A stretch of DNA of 64,000 bases. Source: Apus apus (Eukaryota; Chordata; Aves; Apodiformes; Apodidae). This document shows positions 1 through 11,716 of the stretch, piece by piece. Every line of letters begins with the position of its first letter. Position 1 is the first letter of the stretch. A program made the position numbers and the translations under genes. A model generated the notes under the pieces. It was given only the letters and a program-made list of their open reading frames with translations, searched no databases and was not told the origin of the DNA. The stretch covers positions 147,794,858 through 147,858,857 of the forward strand of contig NC_067282.1 of assembly GCF_020740795.1 (NCBI RefSeq). Reading direction: 5' to 3'.

Positions 1-2609
1 CATTCCCTATGAAGTTTTCATCCATTACTGAATGTTTACAGTAACTTTGGAAACAATTTCTTCTATCCCTTTTTACCTACACCAGTTTGGTATTTACCAG
101 TGTTGTTTCTAAGGTCAATTCTATACCAGCATTTATTTTCATGAGAATCACTAGTAACCTCTTAAAAAAATGACCTCATAAATTACAATCTTTGTCAAAG
201 GTGTTTGGAGGGGAATGGTACCATAGACACATATGCACACATTCTACATCTGGGGAAAAAAGGCTCTTCTCAGCACTCCTCTCTATGTATATTTTTTGTG
301 GCCAAAAACTAGAGTGGGAAAGGAAAAGATAACATCTGAGTTGGGATGACCAAAGTACATAGAGAGAACAATTTAGTCTCTTAAAACAATGCAAGAAGTT
401 AGATTCCAGTAGTAATTCAACTGAAGGCAGGGGGTTGGGCCACATCCAAATATCTACACAGGCCCAGTGACCCAAGTTATCACATGTGATATACCTCACT
501 TCTTTATTTGCTTGTTTATTCTGAATGACTGCAAGGGCAGTTGATGTGATAAAACATGGACAATGTCCTGAGTTCAGCTGGAGAGAGTTAGGATATTATC
601 TTTCTGGAGCTTCTCCCTGCAGTAATGATGATACCCGTTTTGGGGTTAATCTTCTGTTGAATAAGCACGTCAGGTTTTAAGGCACCAGTCCAGACTGTAA
701 ACAAGTCAGTCTCTTTGGAGCCTGTTTTGGCAGCTCTGCTGAGGTTACTATTTGTATTAAAATATTTGCTAACCTATTCTTCATAAAGCCAGGTATGTTT
801 CCATGAAAAGGAGAGCTAATGTTGATATCTGTCCTCTTGCCAGCAGCAGCAATCACATTACCTTGTTATCTTGGCTACCCTCCCCCCATGCTGATGCACT
901 AAATAAGGGACTGCTGAAATTCTGGCCCAGGTCTGATTACATTTCTGCTCCACAGACAATTTGTGAGTATTTGTGCAAATGGCAGGAGCAGCTCGGTCTC
1001 ATCATTCCAGTGACACCAAGATCACTAGAAACCTTACTGCTGAGAGAAACAAGTGATAGAAAGCTCTGGAATGTAAATTTTACATGAGGTAGAGATTTTC
1101 ACATGAGGCTGACAAGCAATTTAAAGCACTAAGGAGAGTTCAAGAGGGAGTTAAGTGGTCCACATAGATATACAGACACTAGGATAATTTGGATGCATTA
1201 AGGATGTAGGATAGACAAAGAATTCATTTCATCCCCAGGCTGTTTGGAGCTGTGACTGCATTTTGGTTCTCAGTTTGTACAGAGTCTTTGACAACAAAAC
1301 TGGCCCTAACTATAATAGATTATTGTAATAGCTCTGTTCATATTACGAGGTTGGGGAGTAGAAAGCAAACAATCTTAAAAATGTAAGACCATCATGATTA
1401 CTTCAATTGTTTTTATAGGTTACCCATAAAATTGTGGGCACTTTTCAGGCACAGAAAAAGGCATAGACTTGGACACGATTGTTAGAGCCCAAGGCTCTAG
1501 CCCAGTGTGTATTCCTTGTGCTTTCAAAACTCCCATTGACTGCAGTAGTAGATCTAGGATGAGATGCAGGAAGTTCATTATTATTATTAATCATCCCGGA
1601 TTAAGCAAGATGTTTGCAAGAAGAAAAAGGACTAGCTCCTGGTGACAGAAGGTTGCTGCCCCTTTTGTATGAATGTGCAATCAGAAGCTAAAGGAAGTTT
1701 TATCTGGTTGGGCTTATCTGCCCTTTGATCCTTCCATTTGCCACTGGGTAGAGTAGTTAGTGAAAACTTTGCTTGTTTTAGACTTCCTGTTCTCCATTTC
1801 TTTGCATTTGATAGACAGTTCAAAGTGTGATAAAATCATACTAGAAATAATCAATTTTTTACCCACAGACAAGGAAGCAAATAGGGCACTCTTCTACATG
1901 TTTTGTTTTGTTTTTTAAATGATGAGAGATTTACACCTATGAGGCAGAGAATTTTTTTGTTTGAAAGCGCCTGGGGCTGGCCTCATCCTGATCTCATCAA
2001 AGTGACAGGCTGATGTTTCCTCTCACTTCAATGGGAGCAAAGGGAGATAAATGATGAGCACATTTGAGAGCATTCCCTGTCAGGCAATTAGGACTGAGAA
2101 TGCTGCTGCCGGATCCTGAAGTGATTTATCAGCTAATGAAAATCAATACACATTTGCTTTACTCAGTGTAGCTGGATCAACTTATAGCTGACCCTCTGTT
2201 CTGGGAATTCCTAGTGACAGTACAGATACAGCTATAATGGGCTAAGTATACACACAAAATCAGTTTTGTGGAAAGAGATTGTATGTTTGTTACTCCAACT
2301 TATATTGCTGTAAAATTAGACAACCTTTAGGGCATATAAAACCCTTCTTTAATTTCATACCTGAAGTCTGGCCAATATTTCCGAAGGCACCCTTGTATTT
2401 TTCCTAGTGGTATTAGTTGGACTGTTGGGAGAGACTCTGTCTGCAAACTTAGATGTGGAGGTTTCTTCAAAACATGACTGTCTGTTGCGGCTTATCTTCA
2501 GATATCTGCCTAGCACAAGAAAGCCTCTTTTTGTTTTTCACACACTATTTATTGCTGACATTTTCTGCCCTTTTTCTTCTCTTCTTCCCACTTTTGCCCA
2601 TACCCATCC
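1..2609. other. Non-coding sequence, nothing recognised
   Basis: AT-rich sequence with only short open frames (up to 107 codons) of no recognisable family and no matching splice-site pairs. By synteny of other vertebrates this would be the spacer on the IGF1 side of TH2, but no IGF1 exon was seen. Confidence 0.6.
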
Positions 2610-3124
2610 ATGCCACATATGGAATATTGTGTCCAGTTCTGGGCCCCTCGGTTCAAGAACAGGGAACTGTTTGAAAGAGTCCAGCACAGAGTCACAAAGA
2701 TGACTAAGGGAGTGGAACATCTCCCTGATGAGGAAAGGCTGAGGGAGTTGGGTCTCTTTAGCTTGGAGAAGAGGAGACTGAGGGGTGACCTCATCAATGT
2801 TTACAAATATGTTAAGGGTGAGTGTCAGGAGGACAGAGCCAGGCTTTTTTCAGTGATGTCCAGTGATAGGACAAGGCTCAGTGGGTGCAAACTGGAGCAT
2901 AGGAGGTTCCATGTAAGTATCAGAAAATATTTCTTTACTGTGAGAGTGACAGAGCACTGGAACAGGCTGCCCAGAGAGGTTGTGGAGTCTCCTTCACTGG
3001 AGACATTCAAAACCTGCCTGGACAAGTTTCTGTGTCATGTGCTCTGGGTGACCCTGCTCTGGCAGGGGGGTTGGACTAGATGAACTTCCGAGGTCCCTTC
3101 CAACCCCTAGGATTCTGTGATTAT
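2610..3124 (+). mobile_element. CR1 LINE, 5'-truncated 3' end
   Basis: Starts inside the 3' part of the CR1 reverse transcriptase frame ([15 protein letters not shown]) and runs to the CR1 3' terminus, where a GGTCCCTTCCAACCCC motif is followed by GGATTCTGTGATT. The frame is still open for 157 codons (2610-3083), including [17 protein letters not shown], which suggests a fairly young copy. No promoter or 5' half is present, so it cannot be autonomous. Confidence 0.9.
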
Positions 3125-5371
3125 GGTTCCCTTCTTTTAATCATCATGCTGAACTCCTATGTAACTTTTTCCCTTATTTGGTGGTACGAATAGGCTTGCT
3201 CCACAAAAGACAAAGCACTTCACAGTATCTTTATTATTGTGTTTTGACATTTTTTGATTCCTGTGTGATTATAGGCTGTTACTCTGATATCGACCTGATG
3301 CAGATTCTGAGTATTTTATTGGTTTGCATATTGTCAGTGTTAAAATTTACTTTTTTTCTTTTAAAGTGACAATCTTCCCTTATTTTTCCCATCTTGTTTT
3401 CATTAGCTTTTCTTGATGGCAGATCAGGTTGGGTGCTTTGCCTTGCCATCTCTGCTTCTTCTGTCACCTCCTAATGTGAAAACTGACTTTTACAGAGGCA
3501 GTTGTTCTTATCTTTGAGCTTCCTTAGCAAAGTTTGTATGTGGGATATTTATTTTTTTCTGTCTCTCTCTGTCTTCTTTGCTGTCTCTGCTTCTTGTCTT
3601 CTTGGTTTGTCTTTGGCTTTTGTCTTTCTGTTTTTTTGGCTCGGCTGTTCAATAGCAGAGGCGAAATTATTGTTAGCTCTGGCTGCGAGAAAATACAAGA
3701 AGGAGAGATGTTTCTTTCTTCAACAGTTTCGTTTGATGTGAGATCTTCCATTATGAGCCTGATTTTGAATCCCACCCTGACTTTTTCAGGCTGAAATTAA
3801 TCCACCTGAAACTGTACAGGCAAACTTCTATGTCAAACTACAATTTTTCAGGAAAACTCGACATTAGGGATATATGAAGATATTTTCAGAAGTGGGGTGA
3901 TCTCACTTTTGGATCATTTCCTAATGTTTATTTTAAAGAAATGTCATGACTCAAAACTAACTTGACCGAGAAAGTCCAAATTTGGCTTACTTTGTTGTCC
4001 CTGGCAAGAATTAAGTGTTTGGGACTCTGTTTGGAAGGTATGGGGCAGTTTTTTAATTTAGATGTTAGTAACAACATCTACATACGTTAGAAACACATCA
4101 GTTTTCCTAAATGCCACATTCTGACTTGCGCATTGTTTATAAACCACACACCACTAGCCTTTGTGCTCTTTAAGTAGTATGCAGTACTATACACTTTTTA
4201 GGAAGCACATAGCCAAAGGCTACTGGATGTTGGAACAGTTGCTATTATATCCATCAAGCAGGATGTAAGCTGCACTCAGTTTGAAGCATCTTCTGATCTC
4301 CACAGGAGTTTCTACAGAGTCTGTCAACTTCATGGGAATTCTCAGGATTGTGCTGGCTGAGAAAACCCCTCAGTGCCTCTCTGGGCATATCCCAAAAGTG
4401 AAGTCTCAATATACCCTGCTCCTGGCATACCAATTGATTGTGAGTAGATCACTGCATTAAGTCTAGCTATTAGGGAAGCACTTGAATATTTGTCTTAAAC
4501 CCCAGAATGCTAAAATGTGGAACTGCCCTAATCTAGAACTAAGGCCAAGGAAGAGCAGTAGTTAAAAGGGCAGGTGGGGATGTGATAGAGCTTGTGGATA
4601 AAAGGGTAATCCTGAAAGAATGTCTTTACCTGAACTCCTCGGTTACTGGCAAATAAGCATATAGAAAGCACAGAATTAGGATAAACTGCCACTAAACATC
4701 TTGAGACAACAAATGACTTTGTTATGCCTGAATCTTAACACACTCAAAGGCAACTTGGTCTGCCGTGCAAGCTTTGCACAGCCTCTAAATATCCTGGTCT
4801 GTGATTCCTGGATTCCTAAGTCTGTTTTTTGGGGCAGTAGACTTGGCCTCTGCCTGCAGATGAGTACCAGCAGGAAGACTCTGGCCATGGCAGTGAGGAA
4901 ATCAGCAGAGGCTGCAAAACTCTCTCAAGATGGGCAAAGTAGCCCTTAGGAAGCTCCTTGCTGGCACAGTGAGACTGTTACCAATGCACAAGCAAGAGGG
5001 CTTAAGTTAGGTAAGTTTACCTTGCAAAAACATTTTGTCTGCCATGTAGGGAAATGGTGAAACATTTTTAAATTCATCTAATAGCAGTACCTTTATTCCA
5101 CCTGAGTCTGGGATATTGTATCACCTAGTAAAACCACAGTCCAGACATATTCAGAGTTTAAATACAGTAATTAAATCAAACTAGTGAAATCAAATCTGCT
5201 TCTAACAAAGGAGACTAATGCACTTTCAAGATAGCATTTTGAAGCTTCTTTTTTGAACATCCCCATTTTTATGGGGAAAGTAATGAAACTGGATATGAAA
5301 AGCTGTTTCTGAAATCCACTGCAGAGCAGTGAAATGATGAAGTTAAATCTTCTTGTGAAACACTTGCATTT
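3125..5371. other. Non-coding sequence between CR1 copies
   Basis: Apart from the pyrimidine tract at 3540-3650, no repeat, exon or RNA gene was recognised. Short open frames only. Confidence 0.55.
3540..3650 (+). repeat. Pyrimidine-rich low-complexity tract
   Basis: About 110 bp almost purely T and C with G spacers: TTTTTTTCTGTCTCTCTCTG and repeated TGTCTT units. The open frames on both strands here (for example 3534-3794) are low-complexity artefacts. Confidence 0.7.
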
Positions 5372-6655
5372 CACAGAATCACTAAATCACAGAATGTTAG
5401 GTGTTGGAAGGGGCCCCCAAAGATCATCAAGTCCACGTCCTCTGCCAGAGCAGGACCAAAACTAGGGCAGATCACTCCAGGTGGGTCTTGAAAGTCTCCA
5501 GAGAAGACGACTCCACAACCCCTCTGGAGACCTTGTTCCAGTGCTCTGTAACCCTCACAGTAAAGAAGTTTTTCCTCATGTTGAGGTGGAACTTCCTGTG
5601 ATGGAGTTTGAATTCATTGTCCCTCATCCTATCACAGGACACAAGTGAAAAGAGGTTGTCCCTGCTGTCTTGACGCTCAGCTGTAGCCAGGGTCACCGAA
5701 GGCAACACCCAGCCCTCATGTATTTATAGACATGAATTAGATACCCTCTCAGTCTTCTCCTCTTTAGACTGAAAAGCCTCAGGTCTCTTAACCTTTCCTC
5801 ATAAGGCAGGTGTTCCAGTCCCTTAATCTTCCTTGTAGCCCTCCGCTGGACTCTCTCAAGTAGATCCCTGTCCCTCTTGAACTGGGGAGCCCAGAACTGG
5901 ATGCAATATTCCAAGTGAGGTCTCACCAGGACTGAGGAGAGGGGGAGGAGAACCTCCTTTAATCTGCTGGAGATACTCCTCTGAAGTGCACCCCACTTCT
6001 TGGCCACAAGAGCACATTGTTGTTCCATGGATAACTTCTCCACCAGGACTCCAAGGGCTTTCTCCATGGATCTGCTCTCTAGCAGATCACCTCCTAGACT
6101 GCACTGGTGCATTTTGTTGTTCCTTCCCAGGTGCAGGACTCTGCATTTGCTCTTGTTGAATCTCATTAGGTTCCTCTTTGCCCAGCTCCCCAGCCTGTCC
6201 AAATCTTGCTGAGTGGCTGCACAGCCTTCAGGTGAATCAGCCAACCCTCCCAGCTTCATGCCATCAGCAAACTTGCTGAGAAGACACTCTGTCCCATCAT
6301 CAAGGTCACTGATAAAGATGTAGAACAGGACTGGACTCAGTACAGATCCCTGAGGAGCTCCTCTAGTCACAGGTCTCCAGCTGGACTCTGTACCATTGAC
6401 CACCACTCTTTGGGCTCTATTGTGTAACCTGTTCTTAATCTATCTCACTGTCTATTCCTCTATCTCACATTTCCTGAGCTTGCTCATGGGGATGTTATAG
6501 GAGTGTCAAAAGACTTGCTAATTTCAAGGTAGACTACACCCACTGATCTCTCTGCATCTATCCGTTCAGTCACAACATCATGGGAGGCTATGAGATTAGT
6601 CAAGCATGATTTCCCCTTGGTAAATCGATGCTGACTACTGATAACCTTCTTCTCA
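5372..6655 (-). mobile_element. CR1 LINE, about 1.3 kb, with reverse-transcriptase fragment
   Basis: Reverse-oriented CR1. The 3' end lies at about 5372 (CACAGAATCACTAAATCACAG) and the element extends into the reverse transcriptase domain near 6655. A 237-codon open stretch at 6406-5693 contains GAPQGSVLSPVLF and SKFADGMKLGG; the usual FADDTKL catalytic motif reads FADGMKL, so one Asp is lost. The 3' part continues in another frame at 5708-5472, so there is at least one frameshift or stop. An inactive relic. Confidence 0.9.
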
Positions 6656-9600
6656 TTGCTACTTCAGACCCAAGACATTTGTTCCACTCTGAAGGAATGG
6701 GAAACAAATTTATTAGACTAGTGAAATGGGCAATGGGTACGCCCTCAGCAGAGACCTTGTGTACTCCAGAGATTAGATTTGGAATAAATTGTTCAGGTAA
6801 AAGGTAAATGAAGCTAATAAATGTATCTTCTGGAACATGGAGACTTACCTTAGGGAGATGGAAATTTTTTACAAGTTAGGATTTTTTAGAACACAGGATA
6901 TATTCTTCCTCCAAAGTCAGTCTCAGTTGTGTTTGCTGTCTCTTTCAAGCAACAACAGAAACACTTTGGGGGCTACAGGATCATTTTCTAGATAATATTA
7001 TGTTAAGAAGAGGAGTCTCTAGCTAAATATGACAATAGTCAACATAGTTCCTTCTGTATTTCACACAGAAATATAGTTGACAGTTCAAAGGATTGGATTA
7101 AATTCCTCTTGGATTTCCTGTGATAACCTCAGTTGGATCATCTGCTTTTACATGTTAGAGCTCAACACGTCTGACTGTTATGGAAAAAAATATATTTATT
7201 AGACTCAACTTTCCTTTACAAACCTTCCTCATCTGACTGTGACAACACATGCTATTCAAACAGCTGTCTTGCAGCTAATTATATTTTTGTATAGAGATTA
7301 AAAAATATCAGATGGGAAAGAATTAATCATTATCATTATTTTGGAGTTGGTTTCTTTCTCTCCGTTTGCTAGAGTCCATTTAATGTATACTGCAATTTCA
7401 GTTTTTTGTTAGCAAAGGTTAAATTCATTCTGCTTTGCATTGCTGCAGGACCTGGTTTGAAACACTCATACATTACCCAAATTCTTGACCAGCATGCTCA
7501 GGAGTTACACAGAATTTTCAGTATCTGTGTTCCAACCTGAAGGTCCAAAAAGATGTCATGACAAGTAATTTGCTGAACATTAAGGGTCAGAGTCATTGTA
7601 CACAGAATTCTATTTCAGGAGTGATGGTTTGTGGGTATTGAAGAAAAGAACATCAATCAAATGGGCAAATACTTCTTTTGGGCAGAGAAGCTATTCTTTG
7701 CATTAGCTCTTCATATCTTTACTGGCATCCCCTATTAGCTATTTTTTAGAAGCATCTACACCTTGGGAAGGATGTTTATGTTTGTTGTGTTAAATCCATC
7801 TAGGCAGGTACCAAATGTTCAGCTAATAGAGATCATCCTACCCCCACTGATATTAAATTTACCCAGCTAAGCATCTGTTCTAGTTTATGTGAAGTCATTG
7901 GGAGTTTTGCTGTTGACTTTAGAGGACCAAATTTCACTCACCCTTTTAAATATTTAAACAACTATATTTAGGAGTTGTGACCTTGGTGAGTGCTTTGAAT
8001 ACACTTGATAAAGGAAGTAAGTTTGTGATGTGTAGTACCATGTGATCAGAATGCATGCATTGTTACTTTGCTTAGTTTAGTCTATTTTTATAGAGTACTT
8101 GAGGAGACGATCATACATTTGAGAAGTTTAATATACTAGGTAAGCAAGTGTAGTGACTTATTTTGGGCCAGTGTTGCTTTTTTCCCCCTCTATTTCTAAT
8201 GCAGAGCTACTCTTGTAAAGAATACTATGTGATGGAGGCAAGGGTGGCTAGCTCTGTCTACTAGCAGATGTGGGGTTTGTTTGAGCAAGGTTAAGTGAAT
8301 GACAATGATCTATGTCATGACTCAAACACAAGTATGGAAGAAAGTTTGTGCTGGCTTCCCTGAAAGAATGCCTCTGCTGATTTTTACAGGCTTCATCCAA
8401 AACCCAATAAGAGAGCTCTTCAGTGCCATTAGAGAGGCAAAGTATTTCCAAGAAAATGGAAAATTTGAAAATTTGCATTTTCAGCAGTGACTAGTATTGG
8501 TTATTCCTCAGCTTCAATGTTCACAAGCAGAGAATTCAAAGGAAAATTTGGAAGGAAATCCAAATGAAAAGGGGCCCCAGTTTCAGGTTGCTGGTACCTT
8601 CTGCTTTTCAGACTCCTCTTTTGAAGTGCCTCCAGTGAGACATATGAATCACTAGTCATTTTAGAACTCTAAGGATAATTCCTTTCTTTTTTCCTCATCT
8701 TTTTCTCTTTTCCTCTTCTCTTTTTTATTAAGGTCAAATACTGCTTCTCCTGATGCCAATAATAAAACTCCCATTGATTTCAACATGAGCAGGAAATATG
8801 CAGTTTGCTATTTACCACAACCACCACAATGAATCTCTGGGAAGAATTCATTTATATTCATTCCAACGATGCCATGAAAAATGGGCTCTTGCTATTTTAT
8901 CGCATCCAAACTGTTGCTCTAACTCTAACATCCTAGCTGTTGCTAACAAGGCAGTGATGATTTGTAAACCAACAATTTATGGTAACCACATTCCATCCCC
9001 ATTATGATGTGTGGTTTGAAAATGGAAAAGTAATCAAGACCTCCTGTTAAGAGACTTTATTTCAATTGAATGTTTCTGTAAATAAAAGCATTTTGAAAGG
9101 ACCATGCTATATGTTTCTAGCTCCAAATTGTTCATTTGATCTCAGCCCCATCTACATGCCAAATTCCTGCCAGACTCTGCCTGTCAGGACTGTGAGATCC
9201 CCAACAGTGGCATGAGCATCTGGCAAAATTGTTTCCATCGATATAAGTGTTTTCACTCGACTGGATAGCTTCACTAGACTGGAACAGCAGTTCAGTTTCT
9301 TGGAGACAGCTATGTCCATTCCTTGGAATACTTCATAGTACTTTATCAGCACACTATAAGGGTACTCTGACATAAATAAAGGCCTCCTACTACAGTTACA
9401 GTAACAGATGAAGAATTATAGTAAAATCCATGGTGTGTAGTCATGCCCTTGGGAACTAAGAGCCTGCATAGTTTGTGCAACACTTTGTCTTAGTTGTAAG
9501 GATTGTGGGCAGTCACTATGACACTAAGGAGGACTTTCCAGCACTTTGATGGGAGACCACCTAGAATTACTGGTAAATAGACTCTGGTAAATAAGGGAAT

Positions 9601-11616
9601 TTTGTTCCAGTACTAGGTTCTGGTACTAGCTACATTGAAAAGCTTCTTTTGATCTTGTGGGCACTAATACACTATGTCCTTTTAACCCTGTGTAAGAAGC
9701 CTAGCAGCTTGGGTTTGAAGTTAGAGATACTGTATTGGTAACCTGATAAAGGAAGTATCAAATTTGACAGTCTGGAGAGGGCCATAGGTAATCAACACTA
9801 ACGGTGAAGTGATATGAAGATAGAGACCATAATTCTTAGGAGGTAAAGCTCTTTTTCTACCCCTTCCTCTCCAGCAAATATTAGGACTTGATTAATTTAT
9901 GTATCCTAGGATTTAACACAATTCACTGGTAGAATGTAAGATCAAAGTATTTATATGAATGCTTTGATTTTCTGTTGAACAATAGGCTGACTACTTAAAA
10001 TCACTCTCAAACTGTGACCTAAGAGTATGAAGAGATTTTGAGTATGTGCAAACCCCCATGAGGTGTTCATTAATGTAGCTATATTGAAATAATGGCATGA
10101 AAACCTAACAAATATTTTGTCATTAAGTACCTTTTTAAGTAGTGGTCTCCATAACACTAATGCAAAAAACCACATTTTAAATTACATTTTGCCTCACTTA
10201 GTTCAACAGAATGAAAAATAAGACACAAATCCTAGAAAGAGAGCTCATTCACCATGTGGAACTGCAGCCGCAGGTCCACAATTAAGGGTGTTCATAGTCT
10301 TAACTCCAGTTTAATTTGTTCTTTCCCACTCCTGACCTGCTGCAAGCACAATTCCTTCTCATTAGTGGCAGCACAACCATTCATGAGCCTGTGTTGTGTA
10401 ACTACACCTTTGAAATGTGGTTAAAAAAAAGGCAATATGTGAAAGGGAGAGAATAATAACGTTGAACTAGTTGGGAGAGAATATTAACACTGAAGTAGTT
10501 TCTTGATCTGTCACAGTCATACTGCCAGGTGTGGTGGGCAGCAATGAGCAGTGGAAAGTGGGAGGAGGTTGCAGATAAGACTGTCTCAAGCCAGTAGTGG
10601 TGTTGCCCAAGGCAAAACTGCAGCTTAATCTAGCTTTGGAAAAGAGCCTAAATATCCCACTAAAGAGATGATCAACATATGGTTCCACAAGCTGCTAGAT
10701 ATGGGTTCCGGTGAGCCTTGAAAGGGCAAGTTCTCACACACTGCGATCTGCAGCCCCAGAGCCACCCAAGGGTGATGTTTATGGCCACTGCAGTCCAATC
10801 AGGTTAATTCGCTTGAGCAGCATTTTTTAATATCTGGCCTCACCAGCTCTGGAAACGAGTCAAAATCTCAAAGCTGGGTTACATGATTTCATCTCTACCA
10901 CTCATTCTTTCCAAATAGCCTTTTTGGGCATGGAATGGATTTCTGTATCTCTTCTTAATTTTCACAAATATTTGCTATCAGTGTTACATGTCTTTGGCCT
11001 AATATATCATGCTGTTCTTTAATTATAAAGTTGACAAAAAGAAGAAGATTGTCAACATTTGTCCAGCAGTAGGAGTCTGCCAGGTAACCGGGCAAAAATT
11101 AAGCAAACCACCTTGTTTACATTAATGCTAATGCTGTGCTACCACCCTGTGGACAAAAGGTAAATAGAACAGAGCTGTTCCACACGCAGGTACACTGTGT
11201 GATGTCCATACAGCACTGGTTGGGAAGGTGACTGGGCAGTCTAGCTGACAAGGACAACATAGCCTGAATCTTCCAGACTGAGACAGTTCAGAATCTGGGC
11301 AGCCAACAGAAGCCAAACAGATTGTGAAAATCTGCCAGAGTTAAGAGGGAGATGACAGTCTGAAGTTCTTCCAGGATATGGGAAGAAGCAAGTAGGAATG
11401 TAATAATTTTCCTATGATACTAGATTACCAATGTCTTTACATAGGCAACTCCTGCTCTCAACTGAAATCCCTGGAGCTATTTGCAGCTTCTTTGACTGCC
11501 TTCTACCTGCTAGGTCAACTGACAAATGTTCTAGCAGTGTATTACCTTGGAGTCCCAACCCCTCCATGATCTTCTCTCCACATGCTAGGATTACAGCAGC
11601 TCTCTTACAACCTGGC
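6656..11616. other. Non-coding sequence, one 5S-like patch
   Basis: AT-rich, with no exon or gene family recognised. The only structured item seen is the 5S rRNA-like patch near 9541. Confidence 0.55.
9541..9580 (+). repeat. 5S rRNA-like patch (possible 5S-derived SINE remnant)
   Basis: The segment GCACTTTGATGGGAGACCAC and the following CTAGAATTACTGG resemble the 3' half of vertebrate 5S rRNA (ACTTGGATGGGAGACCGCCTGG...ATACCGGGTGCTG). The 5' half, with the A box, is not recognisable upstream. It could be an old 5S-derived SINE piece (SINE3/AmnSINE type) or a 5S pseudogene fragment. Confidence 0.45.
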
Positions 11617-11716
11617 CTAGTGGGAGGTGTCCCTGTCCATGACAAGAGGACAAGAGAGGTGGGACTAGATGATCTCTAAGGTCCCTTCCAACCCAAACCA
11701 TCTTATGATCCAATGA
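11617..11716 (+). mobile_element. CR1 LINE 3'-end fragment
   Basis: About 100 bp: GTGGGAGGTGTCCCTG, then GGGACTAGATGATCTCTAAG, GTCCCTTCCAACCCAAACCA and an imperfect TTATGATCCAATGATT tail. This is the typical CR1 3' terminus on the plus strand. Confidence 0.85.

Noticed and set aside
3502-3794. Overlapping open frames with apparent membrane segments
   Set aside because: The hydrophobic runs come from a TC-rich low-complexity tract.
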